From assembly GCA_030998225.1 (NCBI GenBank), contig JAPYXD010000308.1:3544001-3608000 (forward strand): a stretch of 64,000 bases of DNA, given 5' to 3'. Origin of the DNA: Diplolepis rosae (lineage: Eukaryota > Arthropoda > Insecta > Hymenoptera > Diplolepididae). The position numbers were made by a program, and so were the translations under genes. Of the stretch, positions 31,294-43,929 are shown in pieces. Below the pieces are notes generated by a model. The model saw only the letters and a program-made list of their open reading frames with translations. It made no database searches and was not told where the DNA came from. The number at the start of each line of letters is the position of its first letter. The stretch's first letter is position 1.

Positions 31294-33700
31294 TGTTCCG
31301 CAAACTGTCTCGGGATGTGAAGACGAAACGTATTTAAATCATCTGCTTCCTATATTGGCATATGCGTAACAAGAAAGATGCGCTTTTTTGCCTCTCGCAT
31401 AAGTACTATTTGCTTGAATTTATGTTATTTTGTTTCTTCTAAACTTACTACATGCGTGACCCAAGCGTAGGAACTTGGTCTATTGCACAGAGTCAGTCTT
31501 TGCACTCATTGTTCGGTAACATTTAATTCTGCCTTTTACGATTTTGACACATGCATGACAAAAATCGCGTTCGTATTCACTTATATTAGGTATTATTTGC
31601 TAATCATGGAAACGTTGTATTGTATCATCTCAAGCTGCGATTCATCTACTGCCTTTTACAAGGAATGACTTATTCAATCCTTTCGTCAATTTTTAGTTGT
31701 GCCTTCGATTGTACCCGTGTATGCTAATCTACAATTAGTTCAACTACCTATGATTTATCAAATGTTAGTACTATAAATTCTCAATTTCACCTAATTTATA
31801 CAATTTTGAAATTGTGAAATTAGTCTAAACGTTGACTATACTGGTCAACAAAATATGACCTATGTGTTTATGAAATGAGATATATGATTTGCAGAGTAGT
31901 TTTCTGTGCTAAGTCCGAATCTGGCCTCAGTTTTTTCCCAACACATCAGGTTTTTGAAATTTTTTGAGTTAATTTTTTTTCTCGAATAATCACAAATCGT
32001 ATGATAAAAAGGTGTAAAAAAATCTTTAAACGGAAGGAAATACATGACTTCGATGCGATTTTTTACGCAAAACTTGTTGATTGTTTTGTTTTTTGGATAT
32101 CTTATACAATTCCTGAGATAATTGAAAAAAACACGAAAAAATGGTTTTATAAAAAACCTTACAAATTTCAAAAAAGTTTATAGCTCCAGCTGTAACTGGT
32201 CGAAAGATACAGGGCAGAGAAGTTGTCTCTTTTTATGGAGTCGCCAGTTTGACGCCTTACAAGTACTTGAGGCGAATCATTGTACTGCTTCTTGTACCTC
32301 ATTGCATTGAAGTCTACAATATTTGAAATATTTACAATATTCACAGAGTTTATAGTATTTACGAAGTTTAAAATATACCTTGTTTATTATTGATTGTTAG
32401 CTTCTGTCGATAAGTGATTATAAGTTGCTACTACTGACTGAAAACTTTTTTTCTTGCGTGCTCGATGATGATGACCTAAAAGATGTCACCATAAGTCTTA
32501 ATTTCGAAATTCTTTAGGATAACAATACGGCGTGACTGACGAAGAGAGAGAAGCTCGTTCTTCTTTGAGATCGTCCAGGAAAGAAAAAGAGGACGAAAAT
32601 ACTAACTTGCAAGGTCAACTCTATGGTGCTAGTAACGCAGACTAAAGGTAAAAACCGTCATTAGTCTATAATTTCAAAATTATGTATCACTTTTCTTGTT
32701 TTTAAATTTTGAACGCGTTTTTCTCGAAACCACTTTTTCTATCTTACCCACAACTTTATTTTGTCAGTTTTTATCCAATCGATCTGAAATTTTAACTGCA
32801 TCTCAAGTACATCATTTTCTAGCAGAGTACGTAGCGGTTTTTCAAAAAATTGAAAACTTTTTTTTTGATAAGGCTTTTATGACAACAATTTTTTTTTTTT
32901 TAAATCATATAATTTTTTTTTAAATCAATGTTTTTGAAAAATCCTACGTACTTCGCTTCATTTTTAGTCATACAATAAGAAAATATTTCATTTTTCAGTT
33001 GCAGATCAATACCGATGGCTAAAAGCGGGGGGTACTGAAGGCATCTACGAAAAATAACCTGTGACTTCTGACTCTCCTTTGGCGCCATTTTGTTTTTAAA
33101 ATCATAAAAAAAATTAATTTTGGCACTTCAAAACATGTGTAATGAAGTTGTGTAATCAGATTTTGAATAACATTCAAACTTTCTTGAAAAAAAATCTCAA
33201 AAATGACCTTAAAAAATAGGACTCCACATAGGTATTACCCCTTAATTGCATTGCTTCATACATGAGCTTTGATTACATAGTTTATAATTGCATAGCTTTA
33301 TGAATAATGTTAGTTGCATGGTTTACAATTGTATAACTTTATGCAAGCCTTCAGACAATGCCCACACCACTACGATCGCCTTCATCACCGCCATCGCCTA
33401 CACCACCGCAATTGCCTACACCACCACTATCTTGCGAAAACGACGATGTTTACCACCATCAGCGACGGAAACATAAGACCCGAAGAAAGAAAAGTCGCAG
33501 GCACCACTACTGTTATCACAGTTGTATATTAAATTGATGCATAAATTATCTCTCGCATTTAAGAAATAATTTAGTTGATAATTTAATTTTAATTATTTTA
33601 GAAGCCTGCTTGCTATACTTAGATAAGTAAAAAATTGTATATTCCGAGTATTCCAAAGTAAGCAGTAAAAATATTAGACTACTGACACGTGAAGGAGTTT
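31294..33700. other. Long stretch without a recognised gene
   Basis: Contents are AT-rich. The word GGTCAACAAAATATGACC at 31841-31859 is itself an imperfect palindrome. Poly-T runs near 31970 and 32890-32920. A CACCAC-type minisatellite at 33355-33430. Frames here show no recognisable domains. Confidence 0.4.
33355..33430. repeat. CAC-rich minisatellite (about 18-bp units)
   Basis: Units near CATCGCCTACACCACCG repeat about four times, giving a spurious Thr/Ala/Ile-rich peptide. Confidence 0.6.
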
Positions 33701-33719
33701 TGCTTTAGAGTATTCAGGC

Positions 33720-34350
33720 CTGAAAGAGATATTATTAGAAAAAGAGCTGCCATCGAGTGAGCAGTTTTATAATACACTCAATGATTCCAGTATTTCAGAT
33801 GATGATAATACGCATGCTCAGAATGTATGGTCAGCTTCTAATTGTCAAAGTCTTGTTAACTATGTAAAATTGTATATGAAGACGGACGTGTTGCTCTTAG
33901 TGGATATCTTTGAAAATTTCGGAGAGCAGTGTATAAATGCTTGTAGATTGGATCTAGCACATTACTATACTACGCCTGGCTTGACCTGGGACGATATGTT
34001 GAAGTATACTAAAATAAGATTAGAACTCCTGACTGGAGTCGATAAACTCATGTTTGTTGAACGAGGTATTGGATGCCGCATCAGTCAATGTTGTAACCTT
34101 CATGCCAAAGCCAACAATCCGTATATGGATGATTACGATGAAATTCAAGCAATCAACCTGGCTTAAACCATACATAGATTTCAACAGTTTAATGAAATTC
34201 AATGTCAAAAATGAATTTGAAAAGAACTTATTTTAATTAATCAATAATGCAGTTTATGGGAAAACAATGGAGAATGCAAAAAAGCATGTTAACGTCAAGC
34301 TCGTGACAAAGAGGGAGGGTAGGTATGGTGCCGAATCTCTCATTTCTAAA
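33720..34350 (+). pseudogene. Maverick/Polinton-type DNA polymerase B, central part
   Basis: The product is a protein-primed family B DNA polymerase (DNA_pol_B_2). The plus strand shows YMKTDVLLLVDIFENFGEQC, LDLAHYYTTPGLTWDDML and [26 protein letters not shown] (exonuclease III box and polymerase entry). After a frame change at about 34165 it reads [11 protein letters not shown] and [14 protein letters not shown], the polymerase palm-side motif NNAVFGKTMEN of these enzymes. The catalytic YGDTDS region and TPR domains are absent. The upstream 33600-33960 is repeated inverted at 34370-34730, so the gene was rearranged. Confidence 0.8.
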
Positions 34351-34369
34351 CCCAATTTCCATAGCCAGT

Positions 34370-36170
34370 CGATAGTAATGCGCTAGATCTAATCTATAAA
34401 TATTTATACACTGCTCTCCGAAATTTTTGAAGATATCCGCTAATAGCAACACGTCCGTCTTCATATATAATTTTACATGGTCACCAAGACCTTGACAATT
34501 AGAAGCTGAGCATACATTCTGAGCTTGCGCATTATCATCATCTGAAATACTGTAATCATTGAGTGTATTATAAAACTGCTCACTCGATGGCAGCTCTCTC
34601 TAAAAGTATCTCTTTCAAGTCTGAATACTCTAAAGCAAAACTCCTTTACGTGTCAGTAATCTGATATTTTCACTGCTTACTTTAGAATACTCGGAATATA
34701 CAATTTTTTACTTACCTAAGTATAAAGCTAATTTTTCTGAAGATAATAATGATAGCCGATGTCAAAAAGCTCATGCCTCTCAAAAACTTCAGTATTAAAG
34801 TTGCGTTTTTGAGACTCGTTTACTGGCTTCAGAAAACATTCACAGTCAGCGTAAATGATAAATGGAACCTTTTCCTTATTATTACAGTTTTTAAATTTGA
34901 CGATACCTTGTTTCGAAAGGATGATTTATCCGCATTTCATCTTCTTACAATCTGTTTCATGGTTAACCAATTTTATCTCGCTAATAAAACGATGTCGGCA
35001 CCGATCACAGATATGGTTTCTATGACGATTACTGGAAAATTTATTATTAATAAGTCGAGACAAATTTGTTGTACATACATAATGAAAATTTAAAGGTTCA
35101 ATACCCTCATCATCGTCATAGTCTTCGGGATTATGATATTCATTTATATAATGGTCTTCTACACGTAGAAGGTCCACATGTATTTCTCTTTTATGTGATG
35201 TGAGGTGTAAAGAAACAGCATTGAATTTCCAGTTATTTCTAGTGAGAGCATATACATTAACAGAGATATTGTTCTGCTGCTCAAATTTAGCAACGTCTTT
35301 TAATGCCACAGGAAAATCTATTCCTGGGAAATTGAACTCAGACTCACGTTTCTTATACTTAGATACACGATCATTCTTATCTCTTCTATCAACAGGATGC
35401 ATCGCTGACAATATTACCCACTCAAAACATTGATTGTCTAAATTTTTTATATTCACACAAGCTTGCTTTCTTTTAATTTGCTGCGGAAAATCGATATACG
35501 CATTTTCTTCAAACTCTTTAACATCTCTTAAGATTGGTTGTTTAACATGGTACTTGAACCAATCATCTAAGAGAGTTGTAGCGAATACGTCATGAGTTTT
35601 GGCAATGAAAGATTTAGACGCAATATTTTCTTCACCATTAAATATTCTAATAAATTTTACAGAAATTACAGCGTACACTTTTAATGCTCCATGCCTGTTT
35701 AATGCATCTTTCACACGCTCTACAAATAAAGTAAAAGCATCATTTGAAAAATTGTCGATATCCTGATGGATAAAGTTTGTAATAACACCAGTTTGCAGTT
35801 AACGCTTAAATACTGCATCAAATTTTCTCTAACGGACTAGATTACTAATTATATCATCACTTTCTACACCTTCGCCTCGTTTTAATAGTTCATCAAATCG
35901 GGCATTGAGAAACGTATTCTGACCAATAATATTTATACATCTCTGTATCTGTTGATACAGATCATGGCGTTCTTAATACTTCATTTAGAATACTTAGATT
36001 TAGATTACAGTCTTCTACTCATCGGTTGATGTGTGCAGAATTTACGTTACTAAATTTAGATAATAAAGCTGAAGCATTTTCGATATGTGGGATAAGTTCT
36101 GCACACTCTTCAAGTAATCGACGATTATCTTGTTGTCTGGAGGTCTTGTTTCTTCTCTCGTTTGTCATTT
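34370..36170 (-). pseudogene. Maverick/Polinton-type DNA polymerase B, N-terminal part
   Basis: The minus strand carries the N-terminal half: LLEECAELIPHIENASALL at about 36110, then the open frame 35714-34926. That frame contains KQACVNIKNLDNQCFEWVIL, GIDFPVALKDVAKFEQQNNI, VNVYAL, HYVCTTNLSRL and a zinc-finger-like CDRCRHRF...HETDC. Beyond a frameshift, PFIIYADCECFLKPV follows at about 34860 (exonuclease I, usually YADFE). Finally YEDGRV/MKTDVLLLADIFKNFGEQC at 34464 runs into sequence antisense to the plus-strand polymerase. It has several stops. No integrase, capsid or ATPase of a Maverick is present nearby, so this is an isolated fragment. Confidence 0.8.
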
Positions 36171-37046
36171 TCAGAGCTGCTCGATGAACGCTGCATCCGA
36201 CGAAGCGACGGAATACTTTTGGAGAGTTCCATTCTTCAGTTTTATGAAATCTGCCCCCACTTTATTCAAATTGGTCCCAAACAAATTCTACGCTTGCGCA
36301 GATAAATTTTTTCTTACTGCGCATGCGTAATAAATGAAACAAAAACAATAGACACAGTTATACCTACTTAAGGTCATGCCCCCTTATAGAAACCTCTTAA
36401 ATTTTCTCCGTTTTTGCTATCCCTTACCGTTTTCGAGATATTTCAAAATTATGATTTTGAAGGGTGAATTTGAATTACTATAAACACGGGGGCATACCGT
36501 AGCACAGACTCTGAGCTCGATCGGTGAGGAAGGTTTCTGATATATCCATTGAGCACTTTTTTTGCATGCATAGTTAGAGCTACTCGAGGTCATCCCTCTT
36601 ATAAAAAGCATGTATAATCTTGCGTAATTAAACTTGTCATATTTTTTAAATCTACAGCATGAAAATTTTTGATAACATATTTCTTCCTATAATCTATCTA
36701 TGAGAAGGAACTTCCACGCTGGGAGTTTAATGGGAATGTAAAATTTGATAATTTTTGTTAATCATAAAGCTACTTGTACGCGCGGAAACGCGTCAAGAGG
36801 CGCTTGCATGCTTTCAGCGGCACTAGTCGAGAGGTGAAGTGCACATGTCCAGCATACGATACAAATATTTCTATACGTTTTCAAAGTCGTTAAATCCGAT
36901 TCGGTCAGATTGCATTTCATTCCTAACCTCAAAAAAGTGATAAAAGTTAAAACTTTCATTGAAGTCCCCAGAAAGAAAGGCGATTATATGTTTTAGGGTC
37001 ACAGAGTCCAAATTTAAGGCTAATCCCTAGCGAACTGGATGAACGG
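36171..37046. other. Unassigned stretch
   Basis: No gene recognised. CCTAACCTCAAAAAAGTG occurs at about 36927 and again at 37612, flanking the hairpin MITE. Confidence 0.4.
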
Positions 37047-37577
37047 TAGCTTTACGCTATAGCGTAAAGATATCGTAAAGCTATCGTAAAGTAGAATTAT
37101 AACTCATAAATGAGTCAAAATAAACATTCAAAATGTTTTTATCCTCATTCTACGTTAAAAATAACGTTAACTGGTAATTGAAATATGCAATAATTTTATT
37201 TATTTACGCTAAGAATTAAAAAACCATAATACCTGTCATTGAAGGCAGTGCAGTGGTTTACCTTTTGTGGAACGTCTCCGTTAAAGTTGACCATTGGTTG
37301 GAGTGAGACACAACTATACTTTCATCTCAGTCTAACAAATAGTCAATCCTGACGGTGAAGACGTGGAAAGTGATGAACCACTGTACTGCCTTCAATGACA
37401 GGTATTATGTTTTTTCAATTTTTAGCGTGAATAAATAAAATTATTGCATATTTCAATTACCAGTTAACGTTATTTTTAACGTAGAATAAGGATAAAAACA
37501 TGTTGAATGTTTATTTTGCCTCATTCATGAGTTATAATGCTACTTTACGATGGCTTTACGCTGTAGCGTAAAGCTAT
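37047..37577. mobile_element. Hairpin MITE with GTAAAGC-rich ends, about 530 bp
   Basis: Arms are inverted almost to the centre: TAGCTTTACGCTATAGCG at 37047 and the complement at 37577, AACTGGTAATTGAAATATGC at 37168 with its complement near 37450, and CTGTCATTGAAGGCAGT at 37231 with its complement near 37390. The tips contain a small palindrome (CTTTACGCTATAGCGTAAAG). No coding capacity and no clear target duplication. Confidence 0.75.
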
Positions 37578-38106
37578 CGTAATCGTATGTGCCAGACTGT
37601 ATTCTTTTCCTAACCTCAAAAAAGTGTTTTAAAAAACCAAAAACTGTTTCCGATATAAATTTTTTATATTCTGCGTTGGGAACATAGAACTTCTTAGCCA
37701 TTTTTCGAGCATCGCGTCTAGTCTTGTCTACTTTTCGGGACTGTTACCAGCCTATACCATATCGGAGAAAAACTTCTGAGAAAATTAAAATGTATCACGA
37801 ATGTTTTGATCTTGAAATAGTGGATGCCACACAAAATATGTGATCGATCAGAGCATCACGAAAATGACGATGATTCTATCTCAAGTGGTGGCAAGAATAA
37901 AGTTCCTCAAGTTACATCACAGGAGGAACAGAGTAGCTTGATGAGAGTTCTAGGGCTACCAGAAGATAGTGCAGAACTTCTTACACCGTTCATAAAAAAA
38001 CTACAAAGAAAAAAATATTGAAGTTGAATGTTTCCGAAACAGCGATGAAAAATTGAGAATAGTATATTACGTGCCTAGGCGCACAATGAGGGTTATTGCG
38101 TGACTA
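37578..38106. other. Unassigned stretch
   Basis: The frame 37824-38021 (KICDRSEHHENDDDSISSGG) is open and acidic, and not recognised. It could be a fragment of an exon or of a transposon protein. Confidence 0.35.
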
Positions 38107-38198
38107 GCGACAATGCTCGCAGGAGATCGAAGCCGAGACGAAGCCGCGACAAAGCCGAGACGAAGCCGAGGCGCGATCAGTCCTGCGAGCATTGTCGC
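38107..38198. repeat. Hairpin enclosing an AAGCCGAGACG minisatellite
   Basis: GCGACAATGCTCGCAGGA (38107-38124) and its exact complement (38181-38198) enclose about four copies of AAGCCGAGACG. The stem is 18 bp. The GC content is far above the surroundings. Confidence 0.8.
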
Positions 38199-38348
38199 GA
38201 GTCTCGTAATTTCCCGAATTGTGTGCATTGGCACGTATTCTATTTTATGTGACTTCGGTGCAGATACGAGTTTTTATGCATACACTCGAATCTAATCTTG
38301 TATTGTAGTTGTTTGCGGCGCTAGTCATTACACTTGATATTTCGCGAC

Positions 38349-38785
38349 TAGTCTCAGCCATTTTGATTTTATCGATCTTGTGTAGTAGTAATGGATTTTA
38401 ATAGACGCATGCGCAGTTCAAGTGTACAAGACTTTGTCAGTAGGGTGCTAACGCTGTACGAAGAAGAATAAGAAGAAGATTCTGCTCCGCTGTAAGACTA
38501 TATGCGCATGAGCAGTTCAATTTTTACATTATATTCTTCTGTAACGGAATGCACAACATTCCGTTACTCTCAGCTGTAACGGAAAAACGAGTTTCCGCGC
38601 CGGAGGCACATAAAATATTTTATGTGCCACCTGCGCGCTAACTCATTTTTTCGCTACAGTTAACAGTAGCGCAATGTAGTATATTGCGCTGCAGAGGAAT
38701 GAAATGTAAAAATTGAACTGCGCATGCGTATATTAAAATCCATTATTACTACACACGATCGATAAAATCAAAATGGCTGGGACTA
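38349..38785. mobile_element. Hairpin MITE, about 437 bp
   Basis: Inverted ends TAGTCYCAGCCATTTTGA (38349 and, inverted, 38785) continue through ATTTTATCGATC, GACGCATGCGCAGTTCAA and AAAACGAGTTTC to a centre at CACATAAAATATTTTATGTG (about 38616). Arms differ at scattered sites. Fragments of this family sit in two LTRs: 24247-24315 and 52677-52941. No protein coding. Confidence 0.8.
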
Positions 38786-40563
38786 CACGGAGAAAAAAAT
38801 CTAACTATAACATGTGCATGCACAAACGATTCACATTATGCGAAAATACGTTGTTTTCACAATTAATGATTTTTACCCTAAACATCATACAACTTTTTCC
38901 AAACTTTCACTGCGTTTTTACCTTTTGGGAAGTAATAAAGTAAAATGTGATGAAAATGACCGTCTGGAATTTCCATTTCAAATCAATGCCAAACAATAAA
39001 TAAACAACAAAACTTGAAATTTTTTTTACTGAATAATCTATAAAACGTCGGCTGTCAAATACCATATACGGTCTGAAGTTTGCAATGGAGAAGAACGACT
39101 TCGAACGACTAAAGCCATCTGGCGGAAAAAAGCGAAATGACTTTGTTAATATGAAATAATTATTTTAGCATACAAAAATGCATTAAGGTATTTTATAATT
39201 CCCGAGAACTTGAGCCGATCAGGTAAGCACGTTAAAGGCGTTAGATAATGGCATCTTAGATGTTTTTTTGCGGTCTGCAATTACAAATACGACACTGCCT
39301 GCATATATACTTTTCATCCGTAACCTTAGGTGATCCTTGGATTGTTATATATGCCCGCATTTCTACCTTATGCTAATAAAATGAATATTTGAGCGAAAAT
39401 ATTCATTTTCTGGTAGGGAGACATGCGGAGACTGCACGTCCGTGCTCTAAAATACTCTTACATATTTATTCACTAGCGAAAATAGTTTCATATTCACTTT
39501 GCATTGAGTAGCTGCTGCTAAACCGGTAGCATTTCTATTAAACCAATAGAATTTATACTGAAGAAGAATCATAGAAGCAACCGCGTGCGCAGTTGGTACT
39601 ACTTTTTAATTATTAGTTTCTTTTAACAAACACGCGTTTAGTAAATTATGCTATTAGCTTCGTTCGTTCAAAATTTATGATGCCTATCCCTTTGTGTAGT
39701 AGAATTTACCCTATACTTTAATTTACTCCTGGTAAAGAGAATTTAAAATACCAAACATTAATTTTTCCATGACATAAATTATAATCAAAGGTAGTATCTA
39801 GTAACATTATTTTTACTTACAATATGATATTTGAAGGCTTGAATGAACTTACCTGTAACAATAAAATTTTTGTATTAATTTAAAGATAAATATTTAATTA
39901 GATTATGCATTTACATTTTATTAATTTTGAGAGAAAATTGTTTCCTTAATTTACAATTCACAAAACTTTTTGGTAGCTTAAGTTTCATTTCTACTGCATT
40001 TAATGAATTGTGACATAATACAAGAATTCCTAGCAACATTTTTACGAAGAAATTCAATTCTAGTCAATCCAAGCCATTCCGAAATTTGCTTCCGAACTAT
40101 TCTGAAAAGATCCGAAAGACTTTTAGTTTTGTTTGATACAAATCAGTTCAAAATAAATCTCATGCAATTTAATCAAATCTGAAGCTTGAATCCTTGTTCA
40201 TCCAAAACAAGTTCTCAGTTACATGATATAACTCAAAAACTATCTTGAGGAAAGTGAGCACATTCATGCATTGATGCAGCATGCAATCAGTCGATGCCGC
40301 GTCGAGGACATAGGCTTATCAAGATCTCTATGTACTGGTAGAACAACGAGTTATTTGACACTTTTCCCATTTTTCCTCCGCAGCAAAAAAAAATCCTAAT
40401 AATAATAGAATAATACAAATGAAAAGGATTGAATTTTTTTAACAAGCTTGTATAATTTGTATAAGAAAGAAATATGTTTCCAGGTATGTAGGGGTTATTT
40501 ACAAAAAATAATAATCAAGAAGGGATTTAAATAAATGCACAAATTAAACTTATTGAAGGAAGC
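38786..40563. other. Long stretch without recognised features
   Basis: AT-rich, no frame with a recognisable motif, no repeat that I can place. Confidence 0.4.
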
Positions 40564-40569
40564 ATGCAA

Positions 40570-42250
40570 TTGCAGATGAGTGTAAAGTTTATCATGGTAG
40601 TGCGTGGAAAATGTAATGTTTTTGCCCCAATTTTTCATGTAAATAATTTTGCTTTTCCAATTTTCCATCGAATCATATGCGAAATATTTTCGGTTTTGAT
40701 AAGTAACAGTGTGAAACTGTCATTCACCAATTTTAATGGAGCTTTGTACACATTTACACTTGCAGTATTATGAAAAATACTCAACACGCATTTTTTTACA
40801 TCGCTGAAGGCGCACCTTGAAGGGTGAAAAGCACCCCTGAACCGTTAGCGGTGGTTTGCATATTTTAAGTATGATAAACTAAGTGATTCCGATTGCAAAA
40901 TGATTTCAACGGGTTTTGAAAGTCTCTGAATTAAAACCTGAGGTCAAAGTTGCAAAATTCAGAACAGCGGATCTAATATGGCATTTTAATGTAATAATAT
41001 TTTGCATTTTTCTTGTAAGAATTTGCAACATTAAGGTTTTTGATGGCGTCGAGATTAAATTTACTCCTGCCCTCCTGTACAAGTCGCAGGGTGGCGCACA
41101 ATTTTTGAAACAGGAATGAACTGGATTTTCCAAATCAGGTGGTTTTCCAGCAAAATAACTGCTTTTATACTATGAATATTCAAAGAGAATTCAAAATCAA
41201 GGGGAAGAGAACTGATTATGTGATTTGAGCTTAATTATATTGTTGCGTAGATGTAAACTTATCTGATTGTTGATATAGATTTACTTTGTCCAAAAAGTGC
41301 TTGAAAATTTTTTTCCAAAGCCTGAAGAAGAATATATCGAGGGCTTGAATCTTTTCTATCATTCCTCCAGAAATAGTTCCGAATTTGATAGTTTTATTTG
41401 ATTTTAATACTAACTCAAGTATTTTATGACTTCAATCACTCCACGAGTGTAACAGCAGCACATTTTTATCGCTAATTACTGGGAGAAATGCTTCGTTGAA
41501 CCATGTTTTTACAAGGTTCAATGTTAAATTATCTAAATTTGAAGCAAGTACAATGAAATTTTCTGCCCTGAATGGATTTTGTTACACTTGCGGTCCTGAG
41601 TTTTGACTTTAAATATATTGGATCCGCCATTTTGATTTTTGTAACTTTGACCTCGAATTTCAATTCAGTGACATGAAAAGTTAAGAATTTAAATTTAGTA
41701 ATGTCAAAAAACATAGAGTAACAAATTTTTATTACAAAATTGTTTAATTTTGATACACCATGGTGCTCTCTAAATTTGAATCAGTCAAAATCTACTGAAA
41801 TAATCAGTGAAATTTGACTGATTTGACAGTGAAAAAGCAAATCACTGATTCAATCAGTGAAAATTTGACTGATTCAGATTTAGAGAGTGCCATATTCGAC
41901 CCGCCATTCTGAATTTCATGATTTTGACCACCGATTTAAATTCAATCACCTGAAAAGCCACTCAAATTAATTTTACCTTTTATAAATAATTTCACCACCC
42001 GTAACCTCTGTCAAGTGATTTTCACCCTTCAGAATGCACCTTTGCCAATGTAAAAAAATGCGTCTCGATTATTTTCTATAGTTCTACAAGTGTACAAAGT
42101 CCCATCAAAATCTTCGAGTGACAATTCTGTAGTGTTCCGAAAAAGCTGACGACAACTCAAAAAAAAAGTTTTTATGCAACGGAAGCACGTTTCTCGCATC
42201 ATTCCGGGACTGTTTGGAAGCATTAGCAAATTGGGGAATATTTGGGGTGG
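40570..42250. repeat. Diverged inverted repeat, arms about 300 bp
   Basis: The left arm about 40570-40860 and the right arm about 41990-42240 are inverted and diverged. They share CTTTGTACAC, ACGCATTTTTTTACAT, GCACCTT and GAAGGGTGAAAA blocks in the same order. Both arms contain a similar small frame (LSFTNFNGALYT against LSLEDFDGTLYT), which may be the trace of a coding region or simply the repeat. Likely an old foldback transposon with copies of another repeat inside. Confidence 0.5.
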
Positions 42251-43460
42251 GGATTTTTAACGTACTTGGACGGTAAAACGAACTTTACCAGCGCTTGCAC
42301 ATGCAGTTACCGGAATTTTTTAAAAACATTTTATTATTACAAAAGGATACCAAATTGGTTATTAATGGCATAACGCGAACAATGTATACATTTTTGAAAA
42401 CTTTTCATGAAGACTTTGTTACCGGAGTCTCTCACAGAATGATCTGAACTGTTTTAAAAACCGACTCTTGACATGTGGCTTTGCTGACCGACAATTTTCT
42501 TTTTTTATATAAGTAATCCTGAGAGGTTCTTTTCCTCCTTGAAGAAGACTATTGTCCTATACCTAGTTAACCCACTTTCAAGCTAAGCGCCGCGAATGTA
42601 AGAGTAAACAAGCGTTCGGTGGACAGGACGTTTTTGCATTTAAAAGTTAATTTCTTTCAAATAGATCGACTTTTTGTAACTTTGAAAAATGGATTCTTTT
42701 CCTAAATATGTGTATAATGTTACTATTTTTATAATAAAACACATCTAATCAAATAAATTATTGTGAAATATATGTGAATGTAGTAGGAAATTTTTGTTCC
42801 AAATTCAGATATAATGTTAATAAAAAAGTGGATTTTGTCATATAGGATTGGTTTCGTCGGTCTTACGGCCATTAAATAAAAATTCTATAAAAGCTCCTTC
42901 ATTACATTTATTAAAAATTCTCCAACGTTCCAACCTTACTGCAGGTCTTTTTCAAGGAATATGTCTGCCACTAAAAATTTAACAAAACAATTTACCATCT
43001 AATTTCTTTTTACAAAGTGAACTATTTTACGTTGTGTCGATACAAACAAGTACTTACATGAATTATAAAAGTAGATTACTAAAAATCCCCGCTACACGCC
43101 ACTTGAAATTCTTAGAAAAACGTTGAACTAAACTGTCTAACTACTTTTTCGATAATAAGTACGTTCAATATATTTAATCCACCATTTTGTGATGATAAAT
43201 TTGAAATTTAAAATAAGCAATCATCAAAACTAAATTTTATTGATGTTTATGTAATTTCAACAATTGTTCAGAAATTACCTCTTCCATATTCGATCCACCA
43301 TTTTTTTGTAAGAAGATACTCCAGATTTGTAATTAGCGACAATTGTTACCCCATAATTTCAATTTTCCGAAAGTCCAACAACTTTCTCTAAAAGACGCCC
43401 GCCATATTTAATCCTCTATTTTTTTTCTAAAAATGAACTTCTTATTAAAGATCAATGACA
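40908..43460. repeat. Dispersed degenerate unit ATATTYGATCCGCCATTTTG
   Basis: Six diverged copies of a 70-80 bp unit: 40908-40985 (minus), 41612-41680, 41890-41960, 43163-43240, 43285-43350 and 43398-43460 (plus). The core resembles GATCCGCCATTTTGAATTTT followed by AACTTTGACCTCGAATT and AATTCAGTGAC. The right-hand copies are the most decayed. Confidence 0.6.
41763..41890. mobile_element. Small palindromic MITE of the AATCAGTCAAA type
   Basis: Ends CTCTCTAAATTTGAATCAG and, inverted, CTCTCTAAATCTGAATCAG enclose several TCAGTGAAATTTGACTGATT words. It sits between two copies of the GATCCGCCATTTTG unit. The same motif cluster is in the loop of the hAT-like element at 5524-5665. Confidence 0.7.
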
Positions 43461-43700
43461 CCAAAGACCCTAGATAGTGGATTTTTGTTAACAGTTAAAA
43501 AGGTTTTCATATTTTGACCAGCTTCTCTCGATTCTTGACTACTATGCAACGGCTGGAATTTATAATAAATCCAGTATCGAATTTCACGGTTCTTTCAGAG
43601 AATCTTTGGAAAACCAGAAAAAATCTGCCTCAGTCTGGAGTCGAACTCGAGACTCAGCAGACTTTCTCTTTTTCTTGGAAGTCACTTACAGGCTGATACT
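42251..43700. other. No gene recognised; decayed repeat units only
   Basis: Apart from three degenerate copies of the GATCCGCCATTTTG unit (43163-43460) I see nothing that can be named. Confidence 0.4.
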
Positions 43701-43929
43701 CTCCGTATCAATATCTGCGAGTGTTAGTGTTAGATGGAGACATTATGTATTATTATGTACAGTACTAACCCACGTGTATTAACTCCGCCATTGACGGTCC
43801 CAAGCCCGGATGAGAAAGGAGGAGGGGTTACACGGACACGAACATGACACGACACATTCACAACAACACTGAACACAACACACCCAAGACCTGAGAGAGC
43901 GTTTTGCGGGTAGGCAGGGTCTCGCCGAG

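Noticed and set aside
31841..31859. GGTCAACAAAATATGACC palindrome as a transposon end
   Set aside because: No convincing partner end or target duplication was found.
31860..32171. 103-codon minus-strand frame and overlapping plus-strand frames
   Set aside because: AT-rich, Phe/Lys/Asn-biased, no motif; chance frames.
33288..33476. Thr/Ala/Ile repeat peptide
   Set aside because: Product of a CAC-rich minisatellite.
40564..40773. Small frame with a similar frame in the opposite arm at 42029-42229
   Set aside because: The similarity follows from the inverted repeat; frames are interrupted and unrecognised.
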